NCBI GenBank assembly: GCA_963616935.1
Contig: CAVEMS010000001.1
Coordinates: 124,001 to 188,000, forward strand
Direction of reading: 5' to 3'
Source: UBA4951 sp963616935
GTDB lineage: Bacteria; Bacillota_I; Bacilli_A; RFN20; CAG-826
Length of the DNA stretch: 64,000 nucleotides
The position numbers were made by a program, and so were the translations under genes. This document shows positions 41,665 to 50,530 of this stretch, piece after piece; position 1 is the stretch's first letter, and every line of letters begins with the position of its first letter. The notes beneath the pieces were generated by a model that saw only the letters and a list, made by a program, of their open reading frames with translations, was not told the DNA's origin and searched no databases.

Positions 41665-42610
41665 GGATTTGATGGACGGCAATCAGGTTTTCTCGCAATA
41701 TCTCGTTTCGACTTGCAATAAGTGCGTGAACACGAGAGGAAAGAATTACCTGAACATAACCTTGCAAGATAAGACTGGTGAAATCGCCGCCAAAAAATGG
41801 GATGTCTATGAAGAGGATTATTCGATATTCACGCCTGGTAACATCGTTTCGATCCAAGGCGAAGTCCTTTCCTATAATGGCGCCCTTCAAATGAAGATCA
41901 TCTCTGCGGAGAAGGTCGATCGTGCCTATATGGATGTCTCACGTTTCGTTCCCGAAGCGCCGGTGTCTATCGAATCGTTATCGAAGAAGCTCGATGAATA
42001 CGTTTCCTCGATTCAAAACCCCGATATTCTCAAGATAACCAAGTATCTTATCGACAAATTCCGTAAGAGATACGTCGATTATCCGGCCGCCACAAGGAAT
42101 CACCACAATTTCTTGCATGGCTTGCTTTTCCATAGCATTTCGATGGCCGATGCCGCGAATGCGATGTGTGAGCTATACCCGAACCTCGACCGCGATATCT
42201 TGATTGCCGGAACCTTGCTTCATGATATTGGGAAAACGATTGAGATGAGCGGCCCGGTTGCCACGACTTATACGATTGAAGGAAAATTGCTCGGACACAT
42301 TTCGATTATGCAAGCGGAAATAAGGATGGCCGCCAAAGAACTCGGAATGATGAATGAAAATGATGAGGAGAGCGAGATTCCGATGCTCTTGGAGCATATG
42401 GTCCTCTCGCATCATGGCTGCCCGGAATATGGCTCACCGGTCTATCCTATGACCCTTGAAGCGTATGCTTTGTCGATGATCGACGATTTCGACGCCAAAA
42501 TGGCTTTGATAGATAAGACGCTTGAAAATGTTGCGCCAGGGGAAATGTCGCCGAAAGTGTTTGCCCTCAACGACACTTGCTTATATTCGCCGCGCTATAA
42601 GAAGAAATAG
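41651..42610 (+). CDS. 3'-5' exoribonuclease YhaM-like (OB fold plus HD domain)
   Basis: I choose ATG 41651 (nine bases after GGAGG) over 41645. The 319-residue protein has an N-terminal OB-fold nucleic-acid-binding domain (about 15-90: NYLNITLQDKTGEIAAKKWD) and an HD domain with HHNFLHGLLFHSISMAD, GTLLHDIGKT and EHMVLSHHG, which supply the metal-binding His and Asp residues. YhaM removes nucleotides from RNA 3' ends and also DNA. 313 residues in Bacillus fits. It ends one base from the convergent hit gene. Confidence 0.92.
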   Translation: MDLIKDLMDGNQVFSQYLVSTCNKCVNTRGKNYLNITLQDKTGEIAAKKWDVYEEDYSIFTPGNIVSIQGEVLSYNGALQMKIISAEKVDRAYMDVSRFVPEAPVSIESLSKKLDEYVSSIQNPDILKITKYLIDKFRKRYVDYPAATRNHHNFLHGLLFHSISMADAANAMCELYPNLDRDILIAGTLLHDIGKTIEMSGPVATTYTIEGKLLGHISIMQAEIRMAAKELGMMNENDEESEIPMLLEHMVLSHHGCPEYGSPVYPMTLEAYALSMIDDFDAKMALIDKTLENVAPGEMSPKVFALNDTCLYSPRYKKK

Positions 42611-42611
42611 T

Positions 42612-43031
42612 TTATTTATCCAACTCTTTTTTGATTGAATCCGCTAGCATCGGAAGATTCATGTTTTCGGTGTTTTGCGCTTTCATCGTGATTTGGAAGC
42701 CGCCTTCACCGCCGATGTAACGCGGAATCACATGAACGTGAAAATGGGGGACGCTTTGTCCGGCGCATTCGCCGACATTGGTCAGGATATTGACGCCTTT
42801 GGCACCCAAAACGGCTATTTCGGCTTGGCCGATCCTTTGAGCGACATCGATGACCTTGTGCATCGTTTCTCTTGGCGTGCTTAGGAAATCTGGATAATGC
42901 TTCTTTGGCATCACCAAAGTGTGTCCTTTGGTTGTTTGCGAGATATCTAAAATCGCCAACACCTCATCGTCTTCGTAGACTTTTGTGCCAGGTATCTCGC
43001 CATCGATGATTTTGCAAAAAACGTCTTTCAT
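42612..43031 (-). CDS. HIT family nucleotide hydrolase/transferase
   Basis: ATG at 43031 follows GAGGAAAG, giving 139 residues. The histidine triad is HFHVHVIPRY (His96, 98, 100). FCKIIDGEIPGTKVYEDDEV and GHTLVMPKKHYPDFL are typical of bacterial Hit proteins, which hydrolyse nucleoside phosphoramidates such as AMP-NH2. No zinc-binding Cys pair is present beyond the single early Cys. It is a single-gene unit that starts just after the terminator of the lipoprotein genes. Confidence 0.95.
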   Translation of the reverse strand: MKDVFCKIIDGEIPGTKVYEDDEVLAILDISQTTKGHTLVMPKKHYPDFLSTPRETMHKVIDVAQRIGQAEIAVLGAKGVNILTNVGECAGQSVPHFHVHVIPRYIGGEGGFQITMKAQNTENMNLPMLADSIKKELDK

Positions 43032-43084
43032 GTCTCTTTCCTCTTTTCGAATATAGTCTAGTCCTTTTCGCTTGGTTGTAGCAA

Positions 43085-43111
43085 AAGAAAAAGCCAACCT
43101 TTCGGTTGGCC
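43085..43111 (-). terminator. Terminator after the lipoprotein pair
   Basis: On the minus strand GGCCAACC-GAAA-GGTTGGC is followed by TTTTTC. Confidence 0.85.
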
Positions 43112-43125
43112 TTAGGAGGACATCC

Positions 43126-44793
43126 TTAATCGAAGAGATCGGGGAAGGTCGTTTTGAAGTAGTCTAGAACGTATTCGTCATGATAGATGATGGCCATCTT
43201 CTCGACGTAATAGTTCTTGGCCGCTTTAACCCAGGTGTCGCTTGAAGCGAGGCTATAAGCTATCTTTCTAGCGACGCGATAGGCTTTTTCATCGCCATAA
43301 TAATCGTCTTTGTTGTCGATGTCGAAGGCGCTGCTCTTGGCCGCTTCCTTGACTTGGACGATGGTGTAGTTGGAACCGTCTTTGACGATGTATTTGTGAG
43401 GATCGCTGCTTAGAGGATCTTTTGGGATGAGGTAGTAGTTGCCATTGTCGTTTGGCTTCTCGACGTAGGCGTTTTTGTACGTCGAGATCTTGGAAACGAT
43501 TTGGTTGGCGACTTGGGTTTTGAAGATACGGTTACGCAAGCTTTCTGGCAAAGAACTTAATCCGCCCGGCGTGAACCAGCCATTGGTGGTGTTGTTTTTC
43601 GCGAAGAGCTCGCGGCTTTGGATCATGAAACCCGTTTCCTTGGCATAGGTGCCGCTGGAAGTGAAGCTGTTCCATTGCGTTTCGAAGTTCGGATCGTAAC
43701 GGTTGGAAGCGTCGGCGATGACTTTGTATTTCTCACAGATATCACCGAATTGCGACTCTTTGTAGTAGTCTACGGTGTCGCTGCCGACGGTTATCGATAA
43801 CTTGGTCCAGTTCGCCGAATCGTAAATGCTGTTCGCCATAGTGGCTTCTTCGCCGGAGAATTCCTCGACGCCTTTATAGAGTCTATCAAGGAAAGTTAAT
43901 GGGTATTGGTTGTCTAAACCTTCTTTGATGACTTTGGTGTCGTAGGCTTCGATCAAACGATAGACGTTGTTGTTCGAGTCGGCTGGGAGAGTGATGTAAT
44001 CGACTTTTCTGGCCGCCACGTTTCTGATGGTGCTCGAATAGTTCTCGTCCATCAAATATTGGGCGGTGAGCTCCTTGCGATAGATATCTGGCAAGAGGTT
44101 GATTTCGATGTAGTTCTCGTAAGTCGCGAAGATGTCAGCGAAATATTCGCCAAGCAACGCTTCTTGTTGAGCTATATCGTCTTCATCTAAGCGCTTCGAT
44201 CCGTCGATCAACGCACCTTCTTTGCTGTAATTATCGCCAAGCTTATAGTAGTTCTTGACTTGAGCCTTGTAGAATTTCTCCTCAAAGAATTGGTTCCTGT
44301 CTTGATAAGAACTATCTTTGACGTAGCCATAGAAGGATTCGTTGATACGATAGAGGAACTCTTTATATAAGGTTTTCACGCGTACGCGCGATTTCTCTAA
44401 ATCGATTGATACCGATCCGTCTTCGTTCTTTTTCTCAACTTGATAGGCGGAATACTTTTCGACGAAGGCGTCGATCTTCGCATCCTCTTTAGAAGTGGCG
44501 GCCGCTCTAAGGCCGTCTTCGCCAAAGAAGGCGCCATAGATGCTTTGAGAATAGATGTAGAGGACGTTGTTAAGAACCTTCTCGCTATTCGTGTCGCCGC
44601 TTGAGATGAGCGCGTCGTAGATCTCTTTCTCGGTGTTGTTATAGACATCGACGGCAGACCCATTCGAATCGGTGATGTTAAGGATCGAATTGTTCGTCGG
44701 AAGCTTGGCTTCGACTTTGTCACATCCCGCCAAAAGCATTGCGCTGGTAGAAAGAGCCAACACAAGGATGTTTTTAATCTTATTTCTTTGCAT
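43126..44793 (-). CDS. Large lipoprotein, second of a coupled pair
   Basis: From ATG 44793, which overlaps the end of the preceding lipoprotein gene by 14 bases, the product has 555 residues. It starts with a lipoprotein signal: membrane segment, then LLAGC with Cys24. The body is mostly helical and rich in Asp, Lys, Tyr and Asn, with blocks such as DKVEAKLPTNN and LYKEFLYRINESFYGYVKD. There is no recognisable parvulin core, though its organisation (helical front, then a long helical tail) is like chaperone-type lipoproteins. Coupling to the parvulin-like gene suggests a shared role in folding or export on the outer face of the membrane. I do not recognise a family. Confidence 0.7.
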   Translation of the reverse strand: MQRNKIKNILVLALSTSAMLLAGCDKVEAKLPTNNSILNITDSNGSAVDVYNNTEKEIYDALISSGDTNSEKVLNNVLYIYSQSIYGAFFGEDGLRAAATSKEDAKIDAFVEKYSAYQVEKKNEDGSVSIDLEKSRVRVKTLYKEFLYRINESFYGYVKDSSYQDRNQFFEEKFYKAQVKNYYKLGDNYSKEGALIDGSKRLDEDDIAQQEALLGEYFADIFATYENYIEINLLPDIYRKELTAQYLMDENYSSTIRNVAARKVDYITLPADSNNNVYRLIEAYDTKVIKEGLDNQYPLTFLDRLYKGVEEFSGEEATMANSIYDSANWTKLSITVGSDTVDYYKESQFGDICEKYKVIADASNRYDPNFETQWNSFTSSGTYAKETGFMIQSRELFAKNNTTNGWFTPGGLSSLPESLRNRIFKTQVANQIVSKISTYKNAYVEKPNDNGNYYLIPKDPLSSDPHKYIVKDGSNYTIVQVKEAAKSSAFDIDNKDDYYGDEKAYRVARKIAYSLASSDTWVKAAKNYYVEKMAIIYHDEYVLDYFKTTFPDLFD

Positions 44794-47113
44794 AGTAGCA
44801 AGCACCTCCAACATCGAATAAGGAACTATAGGCGGAAGTAGTGCTATTGGCATTGCCATAAGCAACGGCGCATAACTCGGTTAAGAGAGTGCCTTTGATC
44901 GTTCCGGCCTCATAATCTCTGGCCTCGTCTTGGGCAGAGATCTGTTCGGCATATTCTTTCCAATTGTTCTTCCAGGTTTCCCAAAGGTCGTTTTGCGTGG
45001 CATCGCGTTTCGTTTTGCTGTAGTTCTTCACATTGCTTTCGAGATTCTTGTCGGCGAAGGTGATGGAACCGTTTTCGAATAAGCGTTGGAACTCATAGGT
45101 GTTGAGATCGCTCAACCAACTTGTGATTGCGCTTTCGATCTTGCTACGGCGATCGGCGAATTCGCTTTGGGTGTTTTTGTTGTAGTTGACGTAGGTCGTC
45201 ATGTCAACTTTTCCCTCGCCGACGACATAGGAAGGATATTTCGAATTCTTGTCGTCTGAGAGCGAGGAAGGAACATAATCGGTGTAGTAGTCGCTTAAGG
45301 AAGCGCTATTGACCTTATACGTTCCATCGGAATTCATGACTTCGTCTTTGGTGTAATCGACGTATTTGTTGCTGGTTTCATCGTACTTGTAGCCATATTC
45401 GCTCAAAGCGCTTCTGGCGACGGTGATGAAGTGGATGCCTTGGTAGCTGCTTCCAGATCCAGCGCGGACCGCCAAGACGACGTTGCCTTCGGTGTCGGTC
45501 AAGACGTTATGGGCGTTCTTGTCCGTTTCTGTCGGGTTAATGTTCTCGACGATGTCGGTGGTGTCGATGCTGAAGCCTGGCAAAGTGCCAAGTTGTGAGC
45601 TATAGACGCCGGTGGAAAGGGATTTCTCAGTATCCGTTCCCGTAACGTTGTCGATATATCCGCCAGCGACGTTATAGAGGCCGTTTAAGTCGGTCAAAGC
45701 CTTTTTGGAAGCCTCTTGCGAAGCGTCATCAAGCCAGGTGTAGCGGAAATCGCTAGAAGTGGCTGGGACTGCGCTGGCATAGCCTTTGGCAGGCGTGGCG
45801 TTGGTCGGGATGACGTTAGGCGTGATCACGCAGACGTTGTGCTTGTTGAAATATTTGTTGTAGACGACATTACGAGGATAGAAAGTCTCTTGCGAGTCAC
45901 TCCAAACTGGGACGTTGTTGTCGTCTAATGTCGTTTTAGCGGTGTCCTTGAGAGCGAGCGCAGCACCCATCGGAATCTGACCGATGCCTTCGTCTTTGAA
46001 GAAGCTGTTGACGTCCTTTTCTCCGCTTGCGGTCGTGATGACTTGGTTATCGTCGACGCTGGCGTCGGTCGCATCGGTCGCGTCTTGCTTCAAACCTGGC
46101 GTCAAACGATAGGCGTCGGCTTTGCTGCTTTCGCGTTTGCTATATAAGGTTTCGAATGCGTAGGTGCCAAGTTGGAATTCATGAACGAGCGCGCTATCGC
46201 TTCCGACGGTGTGTTTGTTCATTATTCCGTATTCGCCATAGGAGGTATTCGATGAATCGTCGCTGTAATCGAGAGCGATTTTTCCGAATTCACGGCGCGT
46301 TTCGTCGATTGTGAGTTTGCCGTCGGTACCGATTTTCGCTCCGGCGAGTTCCATGACGACGTTTGCGACTTTGGTCGCTTCGCCGTATTCGCCGACTCCA
46401 GTGTTGTCTCCGATCTTGTCTTGTGTGTAGGACTTATCGGACGCACTGGCCAATTTGACCAAGATGTGGCGGATGTGATACGGCATCTGGCTCTTTAACC
46501 AGCCTTCGTTGCCTCTTCCCCAGTCTTCGCTTTCGGGGAAGGATTGCTTCGTTTCGCCATTTTCGACGTATTTCCCGTCTCTCATGGCTTCGTAGCCGTT
46601 GATATTATTGTTTCCGGTTCCGAAGTTTTGCGTCATTTGCTCATTGAAGTCTTTCTTTTCGGCTTCATAGAGTTTCTTTTCGAAGAGTTCGTCGACGTTA
46701 TCAACGCTTTCGCTGTCGAAAAGCTTTTCAAGCTCCTCGTCGTAGGTGGTGCCATTGCTATTGGCGTTGCTTTCCGCGGTCGATTTGATGCTTAAGACAT
46801 CAGACGAGGCGGTGGCACGCAAACTCTTCATCTTGGCGCCGCCATCACCGGCATGGGTGTTTTCGTATACGGCGTAATAATGTCTGACAAGAACCTCGAA
46901 GATCTTGTCGAACTGGGAGCTAAGAGAGCTACCTGCACTTTGGTAGTTGCTTAGCAAATCCTGGGCGGTGTAACTGGTGCGAACGCCAGCGGCGTCTGTG
47001 AAGGTCATGATGACCCCAGTATCGCTTTCCGTCACCCTATCGCAAGCGGATAAGGCGGCGAGGGAAGCGGCAATCGCTACAAGCCCGAGAGCACATTTTT
47101 TCACTTTCTTCAT
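44780..47113 (-). CDS. Large parvulin-like lipoprotein (PrsA-type foldase)
   Basis: The 777-residue product carries a lipoprotein signal with LSAC and lipidated Cys24. Around 213-225 it has PYHIRHILVKL, and after an inserted region EFGKIALDYSDDSSNTSYGE, the pattern of a parvulin prolyl isomerase as in PrsA. A later GIHFITVARSALSEY resembles the final strand of the same fold, far away in sequence, so the domain is interrupted by a long insert. PrsA helps secreted proteins fold at the membrane surface. The length is more than twice that of PrsA (about 290). GGAGG lies 15 bases before the ATG, longer than usual. Confidence 0.72.
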   Translation of the reverse strand: MKKVKKCALGLVAIAASLAALSACDRVTESDTGVIMTFTDAAGVRTSYTAQDLLSNYQSAGSSLSSQFDKIFEVLVRHYYAVYENTHAGDGGAKMKSLRATASSDVLSIKSTAESNANSNGTTYDEELEKLFDSESVDNVDELFEKKLYEAEKKDFNEQMTQNFGTGNNNINGYEAMRDGKYVENGETKQSFPESEDWGRGNEGWLKSQMPYHIRHILVKLASASDKSYTQDKIGDNTGVGEYGEATKVANVVMELAGAKIGTDGKLTIDETRREFGKIALDYSDDSSNTSYGEYGIMNKHTVGSDSALVHEFQLGTYAFETLYSKRESSKADAYRLTPGLKQDATDATDASVDDNQVITTASGEKDVNSFFKDEGIGQIPMGAALALKDTAKTTLDDNNVPVWSDSQETFYPRNVVYNKYFNKHNVCVITPNVIPTNATPAKGYASAVPATSSDFRYTWLDDASQEASKKALTDLNGLYNVAGGYIDNVTGTDTEKSLSTGVYSSQLGTLPGFSIDTTDIVENINPTETDKNAHNVLTDTEGNVVLAVRAGSGSSYQGIHFITVARSALSEYGYKYDETSNKYVDYTKDEVMNSDGTYKVNSASLSDYYTDYVPSSLSDDKNSKYPSYVVGEGKVDMTTYVNYNKNTQSEFADRRSKIESAITSWLSDLNTYEFQRLFENGSITFADKNLESNVKNYSKTKRDATQNDLWETWKNNWKEYAEQISAQDEARDYEAGTIKGTLLTELCAVAYGNANSTTSAYSSLFDVGGACYYAKK

Positions 47114-47154
47114 AAGTGTGGACTCGTTCCTCCTTGCACTAACAATGCCTCATT

Positions 47155-47183
47155 AGTCTATTCTCTATAGAGAATGGGTGCAA
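47155..47183 (-). promoter_or_regulatory. Promoter of the lipoprotein pair with a 16-bp perfect palindrome
   Basis: On the minus strand TTGCAC (47183-47178) and TAGACT (47160-47155) are 17 bases apart. The palindrome ATTCTCTATAGAGAAT (47160-47175) fills the spacer and touches the -10, ideal for a repressor. Confidence 0.75.
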
Positions 47184-47303
47184 GAAAGAAATTTTGACTA
47201 ACGCAACATTCTTGGCGAGAACCAAAGCAATCATGGAGGTTTTTTTCACTTTCGTCAAAGACGAATGGAAAAGAGATTGGCGTCATTTCCCTTATCATCT
47301 TGA

Positions 47304-47332
47304 TTGATAAGAAGTGACCTCTAGACTAGAAT
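47304..47332 (+). promoter_or_regulatory. Promoter of the suf operon
   Basis: TTGATA (47304-47309) and TAGAAT (47327-47332) are 17 bases apart; the sufC start lies 21 bases after the -10, behind GGAGAG. Confidence 0.7.
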
Positions 47333-47353
47333 TAATGCGCTTTGGAGAGTTTT

Positions 47354-48181
47354 ATGTCCGCTTTAATCATTGAAAACCTGCACGTCGAAGCCAAAGGAAC
47401 GCCGATACTCAAAGGCGTCAATCTCACCATCAACGAAGGCGAGATGCTTGCCTTGCTAGGCCCGAATGGCCATGGCAAGTCGACGTTATTGGCCGCCATC
47501 ATGGGGAATCCCAATTTCACGGTGACCGAAGGAAAGATAACTTTCGACGGCAAAGACGTTTTGTCTATGAGCGTCGACGAAAGATCGAAAGCGGGGCTCT
47601 TTTTGGCCATGCAATATCCAGCGGAGATCCCTGGCTTAAACAGCGCCGATTTCTATAAAGCGGCCATCAACGCCAGAAAGGAAAAGCCTTTAAGCGTTTT
47701 TGAGTTCTATCGGACGTTAGAAAAAGCATATAACGAGCTTGGAATCCCTTTCGAGATGAGCAAACGCAATCTCAATGAGGGTTTTAGCGGCGGTGAGAAG
47801 AAACGGAATGAAATCCTCCAGATGAGGTTGCTCGCTCCAAGAGTGGCGATGCTCGACGAAATCGACAGCGGCCTCGACGTGGATGCGATGAACGTCGTCG
47901 CCGAAGCCATCGAAAAGGAAAGAGAACGCGGGACCGGTTTCTTGGTTATAAGCCACTATGCCCGTTTGTATCACATGATCAACCCCACTAAAGCGGCCGT
48001 TTTGGTCAATGGGCGGATCGTTTTGGAAGGCGGCCCCGAAATCATCGAAAGGATCGATAAAGAGGGATATGCCTGGCTTAAGAAGGAACACGGCATCTCG
48101 CTAGAGAAGGATTCCAGGGAATTCGCCGGCGTTTCGATTGGGTCTTGTGCGACGAAGGTGACGACTCGAGATGGAAAATAA
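47354..48181 (+). CDS. sufC: SUF system ATPase SufC
   Basis: SufC is the ABC-type ATPase of the SufBCD scaffold for Fe-S cluster assembly. From ATG 47354 (after GGAGAG) the product has 275 residues. Walker A is GPNGHGKST (36-44), the signature FSGGEKKRNEIL begins at 144, and Walker B VAMLDEIDSGLD is 164-175; the SGGE-KR(N) form is specific for SufC. About 20 residues of extra C-terminal tail (DSREFAGVSIGSCATKVTTR) are beyond the usual ~250. It overlaps sufD by 11 bases. Confidence 0.96.
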   Translation: MSALIIENLHVEAKGTPILKGVNLTINEGEMLALLGPNGHGKSTLLAAIMGNPNFTVTEGKITFDGKDVLSMSVDERSKAGLFLAMQYPAEIPGLNSADFYKAAINARKEKPLSVFEFYRTLEKAYNELGIPFEMSKRNLNEGFSGGEKKRNEILQMRLLAPRVAMLDEIDSGLDVDAMNVVAEAIEKERERGTGFLVISHYARLYHMINPTKAAVLVNGRIVLEGGPEIIERIDKEGYAWLKKEHGISLEKDSREFAGVSIGSCATKVTTRDGK

Positions 48182-48878
48182 GCGCGAAAAAGAATATATC
48201 GACAATCTTCCAGAAACCTTGAATTTGGTCATCGAGGAAGGCGATTTTTTCTCGCTCGATATCGCTTCATTTTCGAAGGAAATAAACTCGAAAATAATCG
48301 TTGATGTGAAAAAAGGTGGCCGATTTGTAGGGGCTTTTGCAGATTTTGCCGATTCCAACACCTTGATTTCAGCGACGATAAATCTGCTTGGCGAAGGCGC
48401 GTCTTGCGAGTGGCATACCGCTTCGCTTAGCTCGAAAAAAGAGAAGAAAGATTATCAGATCGACGTCTCCCATAAAGCCAAGGGAACGACTGCTTTGGTA
48501 TCTAATTACGGCATTGCTAGGGAAGAGAGTTTTTTGAAATTTTCTGGCCTTTCAGAGATAGTCAAAGGGGCCTCTGGGTCATCCACTAAGCAAGAAGCTA
48601 AGATCATTGTTTTCGACCCCAAGTCCGATGGTTTGGCTTCACCTGCTTTGAAGATCGACGATAACGACGTTGAAGCTTCTCATGCCGCGGTCGTCGGAAG
48701 GCTTAATGAACAGCATCTTTTCTATTTGGAATCGCGTGGTCTTTCCTTGCCGTTGGCCAAAAGACTTATCGCATTGGGGTACCTCAAACCGATTGAGGGG
48801 TTCTTTGAAGACGAAAAGACGAAAAATATGATAAATGATGCCATCGAAAGGGGGTTTGACGATGTTGGATCCCTATGA
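48171..48878 (+). CDS. sufD: SUF scaffold subunit SufD, short form
   Basis: At 235 residues this is about half the usual SufD length (about 430). The beta-helical core (SATINLLGEGASCEWHTASL, DVSHKAKGTTALVSNYGIA) and the conserved C-terminus (VEASHAAVVGRLNEQHLFYL, SRGLSLPLAKRLIALGYLKP) are present, so the missing part is the N-terminal half. Its position between sufC and sufS fixes the identity. The ATG overlaps sufC. The C-terminal helices contact SufB and SufC in known complexes. The reading frame is intact, so the short form seems natural. Confidence 0.88.
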   Translation: MENKREKEYIDNLPETLNLVIEEGDFFSLDIASFSKEINSKIIVDVKKGGRFVGAFADFADSNTLISATINLLGEGASCEWHTASLSSKKEKKDYQIDVSHKAKGTTALVSNYGIAREESFLKFSGLSEIVKGASGSSTKQEAKIIVFDPKSDGLASPALKIDDNDVEASHAAVVGRLNEQHLFYLESRGLSLPLAKRLIALGYLKPIEGFFEDEKTKNMINDAIERGFDDVGSL

Positions 48879-50091
48879 GATAAGAAAAGATTTCCCGATG
48901 TATAGAAACGGGATAAAAATGCAAGGCAAGCCTTTAATTTGGCTTGACAACGCATCGACTACCTTCAAGCCCGATCAGGTTCTAGCGGCCGTTTCTTCCT
49001 ATTACACCTCTTTGAACGCAAACTCCCATCGCGGAGATTATGATCTATGCTATTACGTCGATAAAAAGATCGAGGAAGTTCGAGAGAAAGTCGGGAAGTT
49101 CATCAACGCCGATTCTAGGGAAATAGTCTTCACCTCCGGAACGACGATGTCGTTAAACCTAATCGCTTTCGGATATGGCCTCAAATTTCTGAAAGAAGGG
49201 GATGAGATCCTTCTTACGGAAGCTGAGCACGCTTCCAATGTTTTGCCATGGTTCAAAGTGGCCGAGATGACGAAAGCGGTCATCCGTTATATTCCGCTCG
49301 ACGAAAAAGGAAGGTTAACCGCTGAGAATCTCGAAAAGACGATAACGAAGAAGACGAAAATCGTCGCTGCTGCGATGGTGACCAATGTTTTGGCCTATGT
49401 CGCGCCAGTCAAGGAAATCGCTGAGATTTGCCATCGATACGGCGCTTTGTTTGTTTTGGATGGAGCTCAGACGGTCCCCCATATGCCGCTTAATATGAAG
49501 GAACTCGATTGTGATTTCATGGCCTTTAGCGGACATAAGATGTGCGGCCCAACCGGCATTGGTTGCCTCTATGGCAAATACAATTTGCTTAAGATGATGG
49601 ATCCGTTTATGACGGGAGGCGGCATGAACGCCAGATTCGACATGTGCGGCCAAGTTGGTTTCCTAGAGCCTCCGTTACGCTTCGAGGCCGGAACGCAGAA
49701 TATCGAGGGGATATTCGGGCTCGGCGCCGCCATCGATTATCTTTCGAAAATCGGAATGGACGAGATTCATGAGCATGAAAGGATGCTTAAAAAATACGCG
49801 GTTGAAGAATTAACGAAAACCGACAATGCGATTATTTACAATCCTGATGCTGAAGGCGGAATCGTGACTTTTAACATAAAGGACGTCTTCGCCCAAGACG
49901 CCGCGACGTTCTTAAACAGCCGTGGCATCGCTTGCCGAAGCGGTCAGCACTGCGCGAAGATATTGACGGATTTCTTAGGAACCCCGGCCACCGTTCGCGC
50001 CAGTTTCTATTTTTATACCACTAAAGAAGATATCGATGCTTTGGCGGATGCCGTCAAACATGGGAAGGAGTTTTTAGATGCCTACTTTTGA
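48862..50091 (+). CDS. sufS: Cysteine desulfurase SufS
   Basis: SufS takes sulfur from cysteine with PLP and passes it to SufU. The ATG at 48862 follows GGGGGT and overlaps sufD by 17 bases; 409 residues is full length. The PLP lysine is Lys226 in FSGHKMCGPTGIG. The sulfur-accepting cysteine is Cys364 in CRSGQHCAK, the group II form. WLDNASTTFKPDQV and NANSHRGDY are also typical. The stop overlaps the sufU start. Confidence 0.97.
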   Translation: MLDPYEIRKDFPMYRNGIKMQGKPLIWLDNASTTFKPDQVLAAVSSYYTSLNANSHRGDYDLCYYVDKKIEEVREKVGKFINADSREIVFTSGTTMSLNLIAFGYGLKFLKEGDEILLTEAEHASNVLPWFKVAEMTKAVIRYIPLDEKGRLTAENLEKTITKKTKIVAAAMVTNVLAYVAPVKEIAEICHRYGALFVLDGAQTVPHMPLNMKELDCDFMAFSGHKMCGPTGIGCLYGKYNLLKMMDPFMTGGGMNARFDMCGQVGFLEPPLRFEAGTQNIEGIFGLGAAIDYLSKIGMDEIHEHERMLKKYAVEELTKTDNAIIYNPDAEGGIVTFNIKDVFAQDAATFLNSRGIACRSGQHCAKILTDFLGTPATVRASFYFYTTKEDIDALADAVKHGKEFLDAYF

Positions 50092-50530
50092 AATAACCCC
50101 GCAAATCATGCGTGAAATCATCATGGATCATTATTCTTCGCCACGCCACAAAGGCAAGCCGGAAGACCTTTCCTCATATGTTTATGTTCATACCGACAGC
50201 GTGAATTGCATCGATTCGTTCGATGTCTATTTGAAGTATCAAGACGGCAAAGTGGCCGATGCCAAATGGGAAGGGGTGGCTTGCACTATATCTAGCGCTT
50301 CCACCGATATTCTTTGCGACCGTTTGATCGGGATGGACGAGAAAGAAGGCCTATATCTGATCGAACAATATCTGAACATGATCTCCGAAAAGCCCTACGA
50401 CGATTCGGTTTTGGATGAGGCGATCGTTTTCATGAACACCGGCAAGCAAGCGGCCCGCATACATTGCGCAACCATGGGCTGGGACGCCATGAAGGAGCTT
50501 TTGCTCGAGGAGAAGAAGCATGAGCACTGA
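50078..50530 (+). CDS. sufU: Zinc-dependent sulfur transfer protein SufU
   Basis: SufU receives persulfide from SufS in Gram-positive bacteria. The 150-residue product keeps the three zinc cysteines and the Asp ligand: Cys44-x-Asp46 (NCIDSF), Cys69 (GVACTISSAS) and Cys130 (RIHCATMGW). The usual CGD is CID here, a small change next to the zinc site. The 18-21-residue insert between the second and third Cys typical of SufU as opposed to IscU is present. The start overlaps sufS by 14 bases and the end overlaps sufB by 11. Confidence 0.94.
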   Translation: MPTFEITPQIMREIIMDHYSSPRHKGKPEDLSSYVYVHTDSVNCIDSFDVYLKYQDGKVADAKWEGVACTISSASTDILCDRLIGMDEKEGLYLIEQYLNMISEKPYDDSVLDEAIVFMNTGKQAARIHCATMGWDAMKELLLEEKKHEH

